Assembly: GCF_024128855.1 (NCBI RefSeq)
Contig: NZ_JAMYDV010000006.1
Location: 104,056-168,055, forward strand
Source of the DNA: Rhodovulum tesquicola
Lineage (GTDB): Bacteria; Pseudomonadota; Alphaproteobacteria; Rhodobacterales; Rhodobacteraceae
Direction: 5' to 3'
DNA length: 64,000 nucleotides
Within the stretch, counting starts at the first letter, position 1. The number at the start of each line of letters is the position of its first letter. Made by a program: the position numbers and the translations under genes. The notes below the pieces were generated by a model, which saw only the letters and a program-made list of their open reading frames with translations, was not told the DNA's origin and made no database searches. This document shows positions 54,671-63,858 of the stretch, piece by piece.

Positions 54671-55356
54671 GCGCCCTTTGCCAATGCCGGGATGCCGGTC
54701 AGGTCAGGCAGGACATGGGCCGGTCGCCAGGGCATCCGGTCGACCGGGGCGCCCGTGCGGTTGACCCAGGCGGTCACGAAGCCGTAACCGGCACCGGCCG
54801 CGGCATCCCAGCCGTTGGACGAGACGAAGAGCACCTGGTCCGGGGCCGTGCCGAACCGCCGGCCGACAAGGTCATAGACGGACGGGTGCGGCTTGAAGAT
54901 GCCGACGCTCTCGACCGAGAGCACGTCGTCGAGCAGCGCACCGATCCCGGCCGAGGCCACGGCATTGGCCAGCATGCCGGGCGCGCCGTTCGACAGGATG
55001 GCGGTGGCCTTGCCCGCCTGTTTCAGCGCGCTCAGCATGGCGGACACCTCGGGATAGGGCGACAGCGCGCGGTAGAGGTCGAGCAGGCGGGCGCGCAGCC
55101 TTGCATCGCCCTGCAGGCCGTGGGCCTCCATCGCCCAGTCCAGCCCGTCCTGCGTGACCTGCCAGAAATCGGCATGCGCCCCGGTGATGGCGCGCAGCCA
55201 GGTGTATTCGAGCTGCTTGCGCCGCCAGTCCTCGGCCAGCCGCACCCAGAGACCGGCGAGTCGTTCGCAGCCCGGCGCGCTGGCCGCTTCGCGCGCGGCG
55301 GCGGTCACGTCGAACAACGTGCCATAGGCATCGAAGATGCAGGTGGTGATGGCCAT
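54667..55356 (-). CDS. (S)-2-haloacid dehalogenase, type II (HAD)
   Basis: A 229-residue HAD hydrolase. The nucleophile is D9 in CIFDAYGTLFDV. ILSNGAP provides the Ser/Asn, FKPHPSVYDL the Lys, and SSNGWDAAAGAGYGF matches the type II L-2-haloacid dehalogenase signature rather than a phosphatase. It would remove chloride from short 2-haloacids or act on a related substrate. ATG 55356 has GAGGAGGA upstream. It heads the nine-gene operon. Confidence 0.88.
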   Translation of the reverse strand: MAITTCIFDAYGTLFDVTAAAREAASAPGCERLAGLWVRLAEDWRRKQLEYTWLRAITGAHADFWQVTQDGLDWAMEAHGLQGDARLRARLLDLYRALSPYPEVSAMLSALKQAGKATAILSNGAPGMLANAVASAGIGALLDDVLSVESVGIFKPHPSVYDLVGRRFGTAPDQVLFVSSNGWDAAAGAGYGFVTAWVNRTGAPVDRMPWRPAHVLPDLTGIPALAKGA

Positions 55357-55473
55357 GGGGTCCTCCTCGGGGGCGAGACTGGCACAGAGCCGGGCGGGGG
55401 AAAAGGGTGCGGACGCGCCGCAGCGGGATGTCACGGGAATCGGGTAGGATGCTGCCACAGGAAGGAGACCGCG

Positions 55474-55860
55474 ATGTCACAAGATCACGGCAAGGTCTGG
55501 TGGACCGAACTGATGACCCGCGACGTGCCCGGCGCACTGGCCTATTACAAGGCCGTCTGCAGCTGGTATTTCGAGCCGATGCCGATGGGTGCGGGCGTCT
55601 ACCAGGTGGGCTTTCGCGCCGGGCAGCCGGTCGTGGGGGTCATGGATCTGGGCGATCTGCCCGGCATGGAGGACGTGCCGCCGCACTGGTTCAGCTATTT
55701 CGCGGTCTCCGACCTGCCCCGCGCGCTGGAGCAGACCCGCGCCCAGGGCGGCGGCGTGATCCGCGAGCCCTTTCGGATCGAGGGCGTGGGACAGATCGCC
55801 ATCCTGCGCGATCCGACCGGCGCGGCGCTGGGATTGATGACGCCCGCGCGCATGGGCTGA
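55474..55860 (+). CDS. VOC family (glyoxalase-like) protein
   Basis: A 128-residue single-domain VOC protein. VWWTELMTRDVPGALAYYKAVCSWYFEPM and FSYFAVSDLPRALEQTRAQGGGVIREPF and IAILRDPTGAALGLMTP show the paired beta-alpha-beta-beta-beta modules. Metal ligands are not certain. ATG 55474 has GAAGGAG. Divergent from the dehalogenase. Confidence 0.85.
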   Translation: MSQDHGKVWWTELMTRDVPGALAYYKAVCSWYFEPMPMGAGVYQVGFRAGQPVVGVMDLGDLPGMEDVPPHWFSYFAVSDLPRALEQTRAQGGGVIREPFRIEGVGQIAILRDPTGAALGLMTPARMG

Positions 55861-55983
55861 GGCATCGCGGCGCTTTACATCGGGGAGGCGTCCCTTCAGG
55901 TTCGGGTCACGACCCGAGCACCCGTGCCGATCGCGCGGCCTCGGCAAACCCGTTCCCCCGACAGACAAGCGAAGGAGAGACCC

Positions 55984-56412
55984 ATGACCGAGGTCAAACC
56001 GGGCGACAAGGTCCGCATCCATTACACCGGCACGCTGGCCGACGGCACCACCTTCGACTCGTCCGAAGGCCGCGACCCGCTGGAATTCACCGTGGGGTCG
56101 GGCGAGATCATTCCCGGGCTGGACACCGCGCTGCCGGGCATGCGCGCGGGGGACAGCAAGACGGTCGAGGTGCCCTGCGCCGAAGCCTATGGCGAACGCA
56201 ATCCCGGTGCGCGCCAGGCGATCCCGCGCGCCCAGGTGCCCGCGGAAATCCCGCTGGAGATCGGCACCCGGCTGCAATTGCAGACGCCCGATGGACAGGT
56301 CGTGGCGGTGACCGTCGCCGAGGTGAGCGACGAGGCGGTGGTGCTTGACGCCAATCACCCGCTGGCGGGCGAGGATCTGACCTTCGAGATCGAGCTGGTC
56401 TCGATCGGCTGA
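55984..56412 (+). CDS. FKBP-type peptidyl-prolyl isomerase, SlyD-like
   Basis: A 142-residue prolyl isomerase. VRIHYTGTLADGTTFDSSEGRDPLEFTVGSGEIIPGLDTALPGMRAGD is the FKBP core with the IF-loop insertion between AYGERNPGARQAIPR and VVLDANHPLAGEDLTFEIEL. It assists folding in the cytoplasm. It lacks a His-rich metal tail. AAGGAGAG lies before the ATG. Confidence 0.93.
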   Translation: MTEVKPGDKVRIHYTGTLADGTTFDSSEGRDPLEFTVGSGEIIPGLDTALPGMRAGDSKTVEVPCAEAYGERNPGARQAIPRAQVPAEIPLEIGTRLQLQTPDGQVVAVTVAEVSDEAVVLDANHPLAGEDLTFEIELVSIG

Positions 56413-56475
56413 CCGGCCGCGGGGCTTGGCGCGCGGGACCCTTCGTGGTCAACTCGGCCGCAGGAGGCGCGCGCC

Positions 56476-57069
56476 ATGTCCCAGACCGTCGATACCCTGC
56501 TGGCCCGGATCCGCGAATTGCAGCAGGGCCTTCAGGATGACCTGGAGGAGAAGCGGGCAGAGTTCCGTTACCGCCTGGTGTCCGGGCGTGCCCGCTTCGA
56601 GGAGGAGGTGCTGGCCCGCCACCGGGCGCTGCGGGTCAGCCTGCTGGCCTTTCTGGCCAGCCCGCGGCCGCTGTTCATCCTGACCGCGCCGGTGAGCTAT
56701 GCGCTGATCCTGCCGGTCGTGCTGCTGGACCTGTTCGTGGCGATCTATCAGGCGATCTGTTTCCCGGTCTATGGCATCGACAAGGTGCGCCGGGGCGATC
56801 ATGTGGTGATCGACCGCCATCAGCTGGCCTATCTGAACGGGTTGCAGAAGCTGAACTGCATCTATTGCGGCTATGCCAACGGGGTGCTGGCCCTGGCCCG
56901 GGAGGTCGCAGCGCGGACCGAGCAATACTGGTGCCCGATCAAGCATGCCCGCCGGGTCGGCGATCCGCACGCGCTCTACGGCAATTTCAACGATTTCGGC
57001 GATGCCGAGGGGTTCCGGGCGCGGCAATCCGCGCTGAGGTCGGATCTGCGGCGGATCCGGGGGCGGTAG
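56476..57069 (+). CDS. Conserved hypothetical membrane protein with CxxC motif
   Basis: A 197-residue protein. An N-terminal coiled-coil (about residues 5-50, EEKRAEFRYRLVSGRARFEEE), two close hydrophobic segments (about 58-88) and a C-terminal domain with CIYCGYANGVLALAREVAARTEQYWCPIKHAR. I recognise similar sequences as conserved uncharacterised proteins in proteobacteria but can assign no function. The CxxC and a third Cys suggest metal or thiol chemistry. It precedes the glycine riboswitch by about 140 nt. Confidence 0.75.
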   Translation: MSQTVDTLLARIRELQQGLQDDLEEKRAEFRYRLVSGRARFEEEVLARHRALRVSLLAFLASPRPLFILTAPVSYALILPVVLLDLFVAIYQAICFPVYGIDKVRRGDHVVIDRHQLAYLNGLQKLNCIYCGYANGVLALAREVAARTEQYWCPIKHARRVGDPHALYGNFNDFGDAEGFRARQSALRSDLRRIRGR

Positions 57070-57210
57070 CGGGCGCGGAAAACGCGGGCCTTGCCGTCCG
57101 GATCCCTGGCCGTGGCGTTTGCGCCATGGGGCCGCAGGCCGACATCGCGCGGCGCCCTTGGCGGCGGCGGGCTCTTGCCTGCAAGCGACGCTTCATCTAG
57201 CGTCCGCGTC

Positions 57211-57385
57211 ATCCATCCCGGGAGAATCCGGCCCCCGTGGCCGGTGCCGAAGGAGCAACCGCCCCGGTAAACTCTCAGGCGCAAGGACCGCGGATGGGCA
57301 CGGAAACTCTGGAGAGAGGCACGGGGGGTCGGCCCGGTGTCCGCCGAAGGGATAGCGATCTCAGGCGAAGGGACAGAGGGGGCAT
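57211..57385 (+). promoter_or_regulatory. Tandem glycine riboswitch upstream of gcvT
   Basis: Aptamer 1 (about 57211-57298) carries GCCGAAGGAGCAA, AAACTCTCAGGC and AAGGACCGCGG, with P1 formed by CCATCC/GGATGG. Aptamer 2 (about 57305-57385) carries GGAGAGAGGC, GCCGAAGGGATAGCG and TCTCAGGCGAAGGGACAGAGG. Both match the gcvT-type consensus. Glycine binding should turn on expression of the glycine cleavage operon. The region from the second aptamer to the gcvT ATG holds GC-rich pairings (CATCCCGCGGGGATG-type) that could be the expression platform. The 389-bp gap 57070-57458 holds nothing else. Confidence 0.93.
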
Positions 57386-57458
57386 CGCAACGGACATCCC
57401 GCGGGGATGGCCGCAATCGGTGTCGGGATGCGTGCTGCATCCGGCGGAAAGGGGCGAC

Positions 57459-58589
57459 ATGTCGGAACTGAGGCGCACCGCGCTTTACGGTCTTCATCTG
57501 GAACTGGGCGCGAAGATGGTGCCCTTCGCGGGCTACGAGATGCCCGTGCAATACGCCCCCGGCGTGCTGAAGGAGCATCTGCATTGCCGCGCCGCGGCGG
57601 GGCTGTTCGATGTGGGCCATATGGGCCAGGTGATCCTGCGCGCGCCCTCGGGTCAGGCGGCGGATGCCGCGGCTGCGCTGGAACGGCTGGTGCCGGTCGA
57701 TCTGCTGGGGCTTGCGCCGGGGCGGCAGCGCTATGCGATGTTCACCGATGCGGCGGGCGGGATTCTGGACGACCTGATGGTGGCCAATCGCGGGGATCAT
57801 CTGTTTCTTGTCGTGAATGCCGCCTGCAAGGGGGCCGATCTCGCCCATCTGCGGGCGCATCTGGCCGGGGATTGTGCGGTCGAGGAGGTGGCCGACCGCG
57901 GCCTGCTGGCGCTTCAGGGGCCTGCGGCCGCGTCGGTGATGGACGGGGTCGCCCCGGGGGCCGCGGCGATGCGCTTCATGGATGTGGCCACGCTGGACAG
58001 CGCGTTCGGCCCGCTCTGGCTGTCGCGGTCGGGCTATACCGGCGAGGACGGGTTCGAGATTTCGGTCGAGGGGGCGCAATGCGAGGCGCTGGCGCATGCG
58101 CTGCTGGCCCATGAGGCGGTCCAGCCCATCGGCCTTGGTGCGCGCGACAGCCTGCGGCTGGAGGCGGGGCTGTGCCTTTACGGCCATGATATCGACAGCA
58201 CGACCTCGCCCGTCGAGGCGGGGCTGTCCTGGGCGATCCAGACGGCGCGGCGGGCAGGCGGGGCGCGCGAAGGCGGCTTTCCGGGTGCGGGCCGCATCCT
58301 GCGGGAACTGGCCGACGGCCCCGCGCGGCAGCGCATAGGCCTGCGCCCGCAAACCCGCGCGCCGATGCGCGAGGGCACGCCGCTTTTCGCGACCGAAGAC
58401 GCCGCCGATCCGGTCGGCATCGTCACATCGGGCGGTTTCGGCCCGTCGATCGAGGCGCCGCTGGCGATGGGCTATCTGCCCGTTGATCTTGGCCAAAAAG
58501 GGCGCACAGTCTGGGGCGAGGTGCGCGGCAGGCGGATGGCTGCCGATGTCGTCGCCCTGCCGTTCAGAGACCCGAACTACAAGCGTTGA
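57459..58589 (+). CDS. gcvT: Glycine cleavage system T protein (aminomethyltransferase)
   Basis: A 376-residue folate-dependent T protein. LRRTALYGLHLELGAKMVPFAGYEMPVQY at the start, LFDVGHMGQ, and SGYTGEDGFEISVE with ARDSLRLEAGLCLYGHDID, which binds tetrahydrofolate, are all diagnostic. It transfers the methylene group to THF and releases ammonia. First gene of gcvT-H-P behind the glycine riboswitch. Confidence 0.96.
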   Translation: MSELRRTALYGLHLELGAKMVPFAGYEMPVQYAPGVLKEHLHCRAAAGLFDVGHMGQVILRAPSGQAADAAAALERLVPVDLLGLAPGRQRYAMFTDAAGGILDDLMVANRGDHLFLVVNAACKGADLAHLRAHLAGDCAVEEVADRGLLALQGPAAASVMDGVAPGAAAMRFMDVATLDSAFGPLWLSRSGYTGEDGFEISVEGAQCEALAHALLAHEAVQPIGLGARDSLRLEAGLCLYGHDIDSTTSPVEAGLSWAIQTARRAGGAREGGFPGAGRILRELADGPARQRIGLRPQTRAPMREGTPLFATEDAADPVGIVTSGGFGPSIEAPLAMGYLPVDLGQKGRTVWGEVRGRRMAADVVALPFRDPNYKR

Positions 58590-58598
58590 GGATCCCCC

Positions 58599-58958
58599 AT
58601 GTATTACACCGAAGAACATGAATGGCTGCGCGTCGAGGACGATCTGGTCGTCGTCGGCATCACCGAGCATGCCGCCGAGCAACTGGGCGACATCGTCTTT
58701 GTCGACCTGCCCGACGAGGGCAAGACCGTGTCCAAGGATGACGAGGTCGTGGTGATCGAGAGCGTCAAGGCGGCGTCCGACATCCTGGCGCCGCTGGATG
58801 GCGAGATCGTCGAGGTGAACATCGCGCTTTCCGACAATCCCGGCCTCGTCAATGACGATCCGCTGGGCGAGGCGTGGTTCTTCAAGATGAAGGTCGAGGA
58901 TCTGTCGGCACTCGACGATCTGATGGACGAAGCCGCCTACAAGAAATTCATCGGCTGA
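58599..58958 (+). CDS. gcvH: Glycine cleavage system H protein
   Basis: A 119-residue lipoyl carrier. The lipoylated Lys is K57 in [47 protein letters not shown] is conserved. It shuttles the aminomethyl group between P, T and L proteins. It starts 9 nt after gcvT. Confidence 0.97.
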   Translation: MYYTEEHEWLRVEDDLVVVGITEHAAEQLGDIVFVDLPDEGKTVSKDDEVVVIESVKAASDILAPLDGEIVEVNIALSDNPGLVNDDPLGEAWFFKMKVEDLSALDDLMDEAAYKKFIG

Positions 58959-58969
58959 CGGAACGCCCC

Positions 58970-61819
58970 ATGCCCTATTCCCCCAGCACCTACCTGCCCT
59001 ACGATTTCGCAAACCGCCGCCATATCGGCCCCTCGCCCGAGGAAATGGTCGAGATGCTGAAGGTGCTGGGGCTGTCCACGCTCGAAGGGCTGATCGACGA
59101 GACCGTGCCCGCCAGCATCCGCCAGGCCGAGCCGCTGGACTTCGGCAAGCCGAAATCCGAACGCGAGATGCTGTGGTTCATGCGCCAGATCGCCAAGAAG
59201 AACCGCCCCTTCACCACGCTGATCGGACAGGGCTATTACGGCACGGTCACGCCGCCCGCGATCCAGCGCAACATCCTGGAAAACCCCGCCTGGTATACCG
59301 CCTACACCCCCTATCAGCCGGAAATCAGCCAGGGCCGGCTGGAGGCTCTGCTGAACTACCAGACCATGGTCTGCGACCTGACGGGGCTGGAGGTGGCCAA
59401 TGCCTCGCTGCTGGACGAGGCGACGGCCTGTGCCGAGGCGATGACCATGGCCCAGCGCGTGGCGACGTCGAAGGCAGGGGCGGTCTTCGTGGACGAGAAC
59501 TGCCACCCGCAGAACATCGCGGTGATCCGCACCCGCGCCGAACCGCTGGGGATCGAGGTGATCGTGGGCGATCCCTTTGCCGATCTGGATCCGGCCCGGG
59601 TCTTTGCTGGCCTCTTCCAGTATCCCGGCACCCATGGCCATCTGCACGACTTCACCGGCCCCATCGCGGCGCTGCATGACGCGGGCGCGCTGGGCATCGT
59701 CGTGGCCGATCCGATGGCGCTGGTGATCCTCAAGGAACCGGGCGCGATGGGGGCCGATATCGCCGTGGGCTCCACCCAGCGTTTCGGCGTGCCGATGGGG
59801 TTCGGCGGCCCGCATGCCGCCTACATGGCCTGCCGCGAGGCCTACAAGCGCGCCATGCCGGGCCGGATCGTCGGCGTGTCGGTCGACGCCCACGGGCGCA
59901 AGGCCTATCGGCTGGCGTTGCAGACGCGCGAACAGCATATCCGCCGCGAAAAGGCCACCTCGAACGTCTGCACCGCGCAGGCGCTGCTGGCGGTGATCGC
60001 GGGGTTCTACGCGGTCTTTCACGGGCCGAAGGGGCTGCGCGCCATCGCCCAGCGCATACACCGCAAGGCGGTGCGCACCGCGCGCGGGCTGGAAGAGGCG
60101 GGGTTCAGGGTCGAGCCGCAGGACTTCTTCGACACCTTCACGGTCGAGGTCGGCCCGATGCAGGGCGTGATCCTCAAGGCCGCGCAGGCCGAGCGGATCA
60201 ACCTGCGCAAGGTGGGCGAGACCAAGCTGGGGATTTCGCTGGACGAGACCACCCGCCCCGCGTCGATCGAGGCGCTGTGGCGCGCCTTCGGCATCACCCG
60301 CAAGGACGAGGGCGGCGACGGGCAATACCGCTTTCCCGACGCGATGCTGCGCACATCCGACTACCTGACCCACCCGGTCTTCCAGATGAACCGGGCCGAG
60401 ACGGAAATGATGCGCTACATGCGCCGTCTGGCCGACCGCGACCTGGCGCTGGACCGGGCGATGATCCCGCTCGGGTCCTGCACGATGAAGCTGAACGCCG
60501 CGGTCGAGATGATGCCGATCACCTGGCCGGAATTCGCCAACATCCACCCGCTGGCGCCGGCGGAACAGGTTAAGGGCTATGCCGAGATGCTGGCCGATCT
60601 GGCCGACAAACTGTGTCTCATCACCGGCTATGACGCGATGTCGATGCAGCCCAATTCGGGCGCGCAGGGCGAATATGCGGGGCTGCTGACGATTGCCGCC
60701 TATCACCGGGCGAACGGACAGGGGCACCGCAATGTCTGCCTGATCCCCACCTCGGCGCATGGCACCAACCCCGCCTCGGCCCATATGGCGGGGATGAAGG
60801 TGGTGGCGGTCAAGGCGACCGGGACCGGCGATATCGACCTGGCCGATTTCCGCGCCAAGGCCGAGGCGGCGGGCGACAACCTGGCGGCCTGCATGATCAC
60901 CTATCCCTCGACCCATGGCGTGTTCGAGGAAACCGTGCGCGAGGTCTGCGAGATCACCCACCGCTTCGGCGGGCAGGTCTATCTGGACGGCGCGAACCTG
61001 AACGCGCTGGTGGGGCTGGTCAAACCCGGCGAGATCGGGGCGGATGTCAGCCACCTGAACCTGCACAAGACCTTCTGCATCCCCCATGGCGGCGGGGGCC
61101 CCGGCATGGGCCCGATCGGGGTCAAGGCGCATCTTGCCCCCCACCTGCCGGGCGATCCGATGACGGGCGGGCCGGGGGCGGTGTCGGGCGCGATGCACGG
61201 CTCGGCCTCGATCCTGCCGATCAGCTATGCCTATATCCTGCTGATGGGCGGCGCGGGGCTGACCCAGGCCACCAAACTCGCGATCCTGAACGCCAATTAC
61301 ATCGCGAAACGGCTGGAGGGTGCCTATGACGTGCTCTTCAAGGGGCGGAACGGGCGGGTCGCGCATGAATGCATCATCGACACCCGCCCCTTCGCCGACA
61401 GCGCGGGGGTCACGGTGGACGACATCGCGAAGCGGCTGGTCGATTGCGGTTTTCACGCGCCGACGATGAGCTGGCCGGTCGCGGGCACGCTGATGATCGA
61501 GCCCACCGAAAGCGAGACCAAGGCCGAGCTTGACCGCTTCATCACCGCGATGCTGGCGATCCGCGAGGAGATCCGCGCGATCGAGGAGGGCCGCGCCGAC
61601 CGCGAGAACAACCCGCTGAAACGCGCCCCCCACACGGTCGAGGACCTGGTGAACGACTGGGACCGGCCCTATACCCGCGAACAGGCCTGCTTTCCGCCCG
61701 GCGCCTTCCGGGTCGACAAGTACTGGCCGCCGGTCAACCGGGTGGACAACGTCTTTGGCGACCGCCACCTCGTCTGCACCTGCCCGGCGGTCGAGGATCT
61801 GGCCGAAGCCGCGGAATAG
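58970..61819 (+). CDS. gcvP: Glycine dehydrogenase (decarboxylating), P protein
   Basis: A 949-residue single-chain P protein (both halves fused). [15 protein letters not shown] starts the N half. The C half contains the PLP lysine K700 in [18 protein letters not shown]. Length and SAAPWGSA-like [17 protein letters not shown] fit. It decarboxylates glycine and loads the aminomethyl group onto GcvH. Starts 11 nt after gcvH. Confidence 0.97.
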   Translation: MPYSPSTYLPYDFANRRHIGPSPEEMVEMLKVLGLSTLEGLIDETVPASIRQAEPLDFGKPKSEREMLWFMRQIAKKNRPFTTLIGQGYYGTVTPPAIQRNILENPAWYTAYTPYQPEISQGRLEALLNYQTMVCDLTGLEVANASLLDEATACAEAMTMAQRVATSKAGAVFVDENCHPQNIAVIRTRAEPLGIEVIVGDPFADLDPARVFAGLFQYPGTHGHLHDFTGPIAALHDAGALGIVVADPMALVILKEPGAMGADIAVGSTQRFGVPMGFGGPHAAYMACREAYKRAMPGRIVGVSVDAHGRKAYRLALQTREQHIRREKATSNVCTAQALLAVIAGFYAVFHGPKGLRAIAQRIHRKAVRTARGLEEAGFRVEPQDFFDTFTVEVGPMQGVILKAAQAERINLRKVGETKLGISLDETTRPASIEALWRAFGITRKDEGGDGQYRFPDAMLRTSDYLTHPVFQMNRAETEMMRYMRRLADRDLALDRAMIPLGSCTMKLNAAVEMMPITWPEFANIHPLAPAEQVKGYAEMLADLADKLCLITGYDAMSMQPNSGAQGEYAGLLTIAAYHRANGQGHRNVCLIPTSAHGTNPASAHMAGMKVVAVKATGTGDIDLADFRAKAEAAGDNLAACMITYPSTHGVFEETVREVCEITHRFGGQVYLDGANLNALVGLVKPGEIGADVSHLNLHKTFCIPHGGGGPGMGPIGVKAHLAPHLPGDPMTGGPGAVSGAMHGSASILPISYAYILLMGGAGLTQATKLAILNANYIAKRLEGAYDVLFKGRNGRVAHECIIDTRPFADSAGVTVDDIAKRLVDCGFHAPTMSWPVAGTLMIEPTESETKAELDRFITAMLAIREEIRAIEEGRADRENNPLKRAPHTVEDLVNDWDRPYTREQACFPPGAFRVDKYWPPVNRVDNVFGDRHLVCTCPAVEDLAEAAE

Positions 61820-61839
61820 TCCACGCGGATGGCGGGGCC

Positions 61840-61876
61840 GCCCGGATGTCCTGTTGGCCTAACCGGACATCCGGGC
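61840..61876. terminator. Bidirectional terminator between gcvP and the DUF2254 gene
   Basis: GCCCGGATGTCC at 61840-61851 pairs perfectly with GGACATCCGGGC at 61865-61876 across a 13-nt loop. It serves gcvP and the convergent gene. Confidence 0.8.
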
Positions 61877-61900
61877 GCCTTGCCCTTCTCGCTCGGGGGC

Positions 61901-63169
61901 TTAGCCCGGCGCCGCCGCTCCGCTGCGGTGCCGATCCCGCTGATCGGCCAGCGCCTTCAGCCCGGCCTTGTCGTCGTCAAGCACAAGTGCGCGTTCGGCC
62001 TGGGCCAGCGCGCGCGCCGTCATCCGCTCGGCGGCATGGGCAAGCCCCGCGTCCCCGCCCGTGCGCAGCGTGTTCAGCGCCTTGACCAGACGCCGCATCA
62101 CCTCGACCATGCCCGCCCCGTCGCGCGCGATGGCGTCGAAGGCATCCCCCACCAGGTCGTCGGCGTTGACCGTCGGGGCGAAAAGATTGGGATAGCGCAC
62201 CTCGTCGTTGACCGGATCACATTCAGCAAGCAGCCGTTCCAGCCGGGCGATCACGTCGATCGCAGTCCCGGGATCGTTCAGCCCCGGCGACAGCGCGCGC
62301 GAGGCGATCTCGGACAGCACCACCAGCGCAAAGCGCGCATCCTGGTCAAAGCTGCGGACAGCGTCGATTTCGAAGGCGGGCTGGAACGCCGCCGGCGGCG
62401 CGCTTCCGGCGGGGTGCAGCCAGGCCAGCGGGGCGCCCGCGACGAGAAACTCGCCCGGCGTGGCGGCAAGGTAGATCTCGGCCTCCGCTTCGGCGGCCCG
62501 CGCCGACAGCCCCGCCATGTCGACGAATTGCACATGGCCGCCCCGCGGGGCCAGGATCGGCTCGGCGCCCGCGGGGATCGACGCGGTGCCGGGCAGGGGG
62601 CGCGCCCCGAGGCTGGGGGCCGCGCGGTATTTTCGCAGCGTGGCGCGGGCGCGGGTTTCGACCTGGGCGATGGTCTCGTCCATGCTGCCCAGCCGCGACA
62701 GGTGATCGATCCATCGCAGGATCGCCAGAACCACAAGCGCCACCACCAGCACCGTGAACAGGAAGACGACGACCGGGGCGGAACCGGCGTGGAACCCCGC
62801 CCGGAACAGGATGATCGAGACCAGCGCAAAGACGAAGGCGCCGAGGAAGGTCGCCAGCACCGTCTGCGTCGTCGTGTCCTCAAGCAGCAGGCGGTGCGAG
62901 CGTGGCGTCACCTGGCTGGACGCCGCGTGATGGGCCGAGACCATCACCGACAGCGAGAAGGTGGTGACCGCCAGCATCGACGAGGCCAGCACGTTCAGGA
63001 TCGGCATCACCGCATCCTCGCCGATCCGATCGGCAAGCGCCCGCGGTATGACCGGATCGACAACCGCCGCGGTCACCGCCGCAACGATGCCCAGCAGCGC
63101 GATCAGGGTCGTCCGGACCCAGAGCTTGCGCGACAGGTTGATAAGCTGCCAGAGCCGTCTTGATAACAT
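61901..63169 (-). CDS. DUF2254 domain-containing membrane protein
   Basis: A 422-residue protein. Four hydrophobic segments occupy about residues 17-155 (TTLIALLGIVAAVTAAVV, VLASSMLAVTTFSLSVMVSAH, VLATFLGAFVFALVSIIL, VVVFLFTVLVVALVVLAIL) followed by a cytoplasmic domain containing RHRLLLEDTTTQ-like and ALSPGLNDPGTAIDVIARLERLL. These are characteristic of DUF2254, found widely in proteobacteria; function is unknown. Convergent with gcvP. Confidence 0.9.
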   Translation of the reverse strand: MLSRRLWQLINLSRKLWVRTTLIALLGIVAAVTAAVVDPVIPRALADRIGEDAVMPILNVLASSMLAVTTFSLSVMVSAHHAASSQVTPRSHRLLLEDTTTQTVLATFLGAFVFALVSIILFRAGFHAGSAPVVVFLFTVLVVALVVLAILRWIDHLSRLGSMDETIAQVETRARATLRKYRAAPSLGARPLPGTASIPAGAEPILAPRGGHVQFVDMAGLSARAAEAEAEIYLAATPGEFLVAGAPLAWLHPAGSAPPAAFQPAFEIDAVRSFDQDARFALVVLSEIASRALSPGLNDPGTAIDVIARLERLLAECDPVNDEVRYPNLFAPTVNADDLVGDAFDAIARDGAGMVEVMRRLVKALNTLRTGGDAGLAHAAERMTARALAQAERALVLDDDKAGLKALADQRDRHRSGAAAPG

Positions 63170-63205
63170 GAGGGACTCCTCGGAACCTGCGTCGAGCCTA
63201 GCAGG

Positions 63206-63427
63206 TCAGGCGCCCCGGTCCAGCCGCCGCGCGGGGTGGAGGTCGTCAGCCGAAAAGGCGATTCCGCGCTCGGCCAGCCATGCGGCGAAATGCCGGGTCT
63301 TGGCCTCGAGCGAGCAGGTGCCGGTCAGGCAGACCGGATCTGCGGCATAGGTCGTGCGCAGGCCCATCTGCTGCGCCGGGTCCAGCGCGGACCAAGGGGT
63401 CAGGTGATCGGCCGTCGAGTCATCCAT
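63206..63427 (-). CDS. Small conserved hypothetical protein
   Basis: A 73-residue soluble protein starting MDDSTADHLTPWSALDPAQQ and ending SADDLHPARRLDRGA. TCSLEAKTRHFAAWLAERGIAFS is the conserved-looking core, a pattern I recognise from short Rhodobacterales proteins of unknown function. The ribosome site is weak. It is divergent from the thioredoxin gene. Confidence 0.6.
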   Translation of the reverse strand: MDDSTADHLTPWSALDPAQQMGLRTTYAADPVCLTGTCSLEAKTRHFAAWLAERGIAFSADDLHPARRLDRGA

Positions 63428-63504
63428 GATACGAGTTTGACCTTGAAAGTGGCCGGGTTCAACGCGATATATTCAAGAACGCGAATATTTCTGGAGGGCG
63501 ATCC

Positions 63505-63858
63505 ATGGGCGCCGGAGTAAAACTGACCTGCACGGATTGCGGCACGGTGAACCGCGTGCCCGCCGACAAGCTGGGCGCGGGACCGAAATGCGGAACCTGC
63601 GGGGCCCGGCTCGTGCCCGGCAAACCCGCCGAAATCGACTTCCAGACCCTCCAGAAATGCGTCAGGGGCGACGACCTGCCCCTGCTGGTGGATTTCTGGG
63701 CGGCCTGGTGCGGGCCCTGCCGGATGATGGGTCCGCAATTCGCCCAGGCCGCGCAGATGATGGCGCCGGGTGTCCGCTTTGCCAAGGTCGACACCCAGTC
63801 GAATCCCGATGCCACGGTGCGCTACGACATCCGCGGCATTCCGCTGCTGATCCTGTGA
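63505..63858 (+). pseudogene. trxC: Thioredoxin 2 (TrxC-like), truncated by IS insertion
   Basis: The N-terminal zinc ribbon (C9, C12, C29, C32) and the thioredoxin active site WCGPC (C69-C72) are intact, as is the cis-Pro region RGIP (P113). Translation stops after 117 residues (GIPLLIL then TGA), whereas TrxC proteins run to about 140-145. The missing end is the last beta strand and C-terminal helix. The TGA is the first triplet of the adjoining IS end, so the gene was cut by insertion. The product may be unstable or inactive. ATG 63505 has GGAGGGCGATCC upstream. Confidence 0.88.

Noticed and set aside
58937..61768. A 943-codon minus-strand open frame opposite gcvP
   Set aside because: Antisense shadow of a complete GcvP with PLP lysine in the correct motif.
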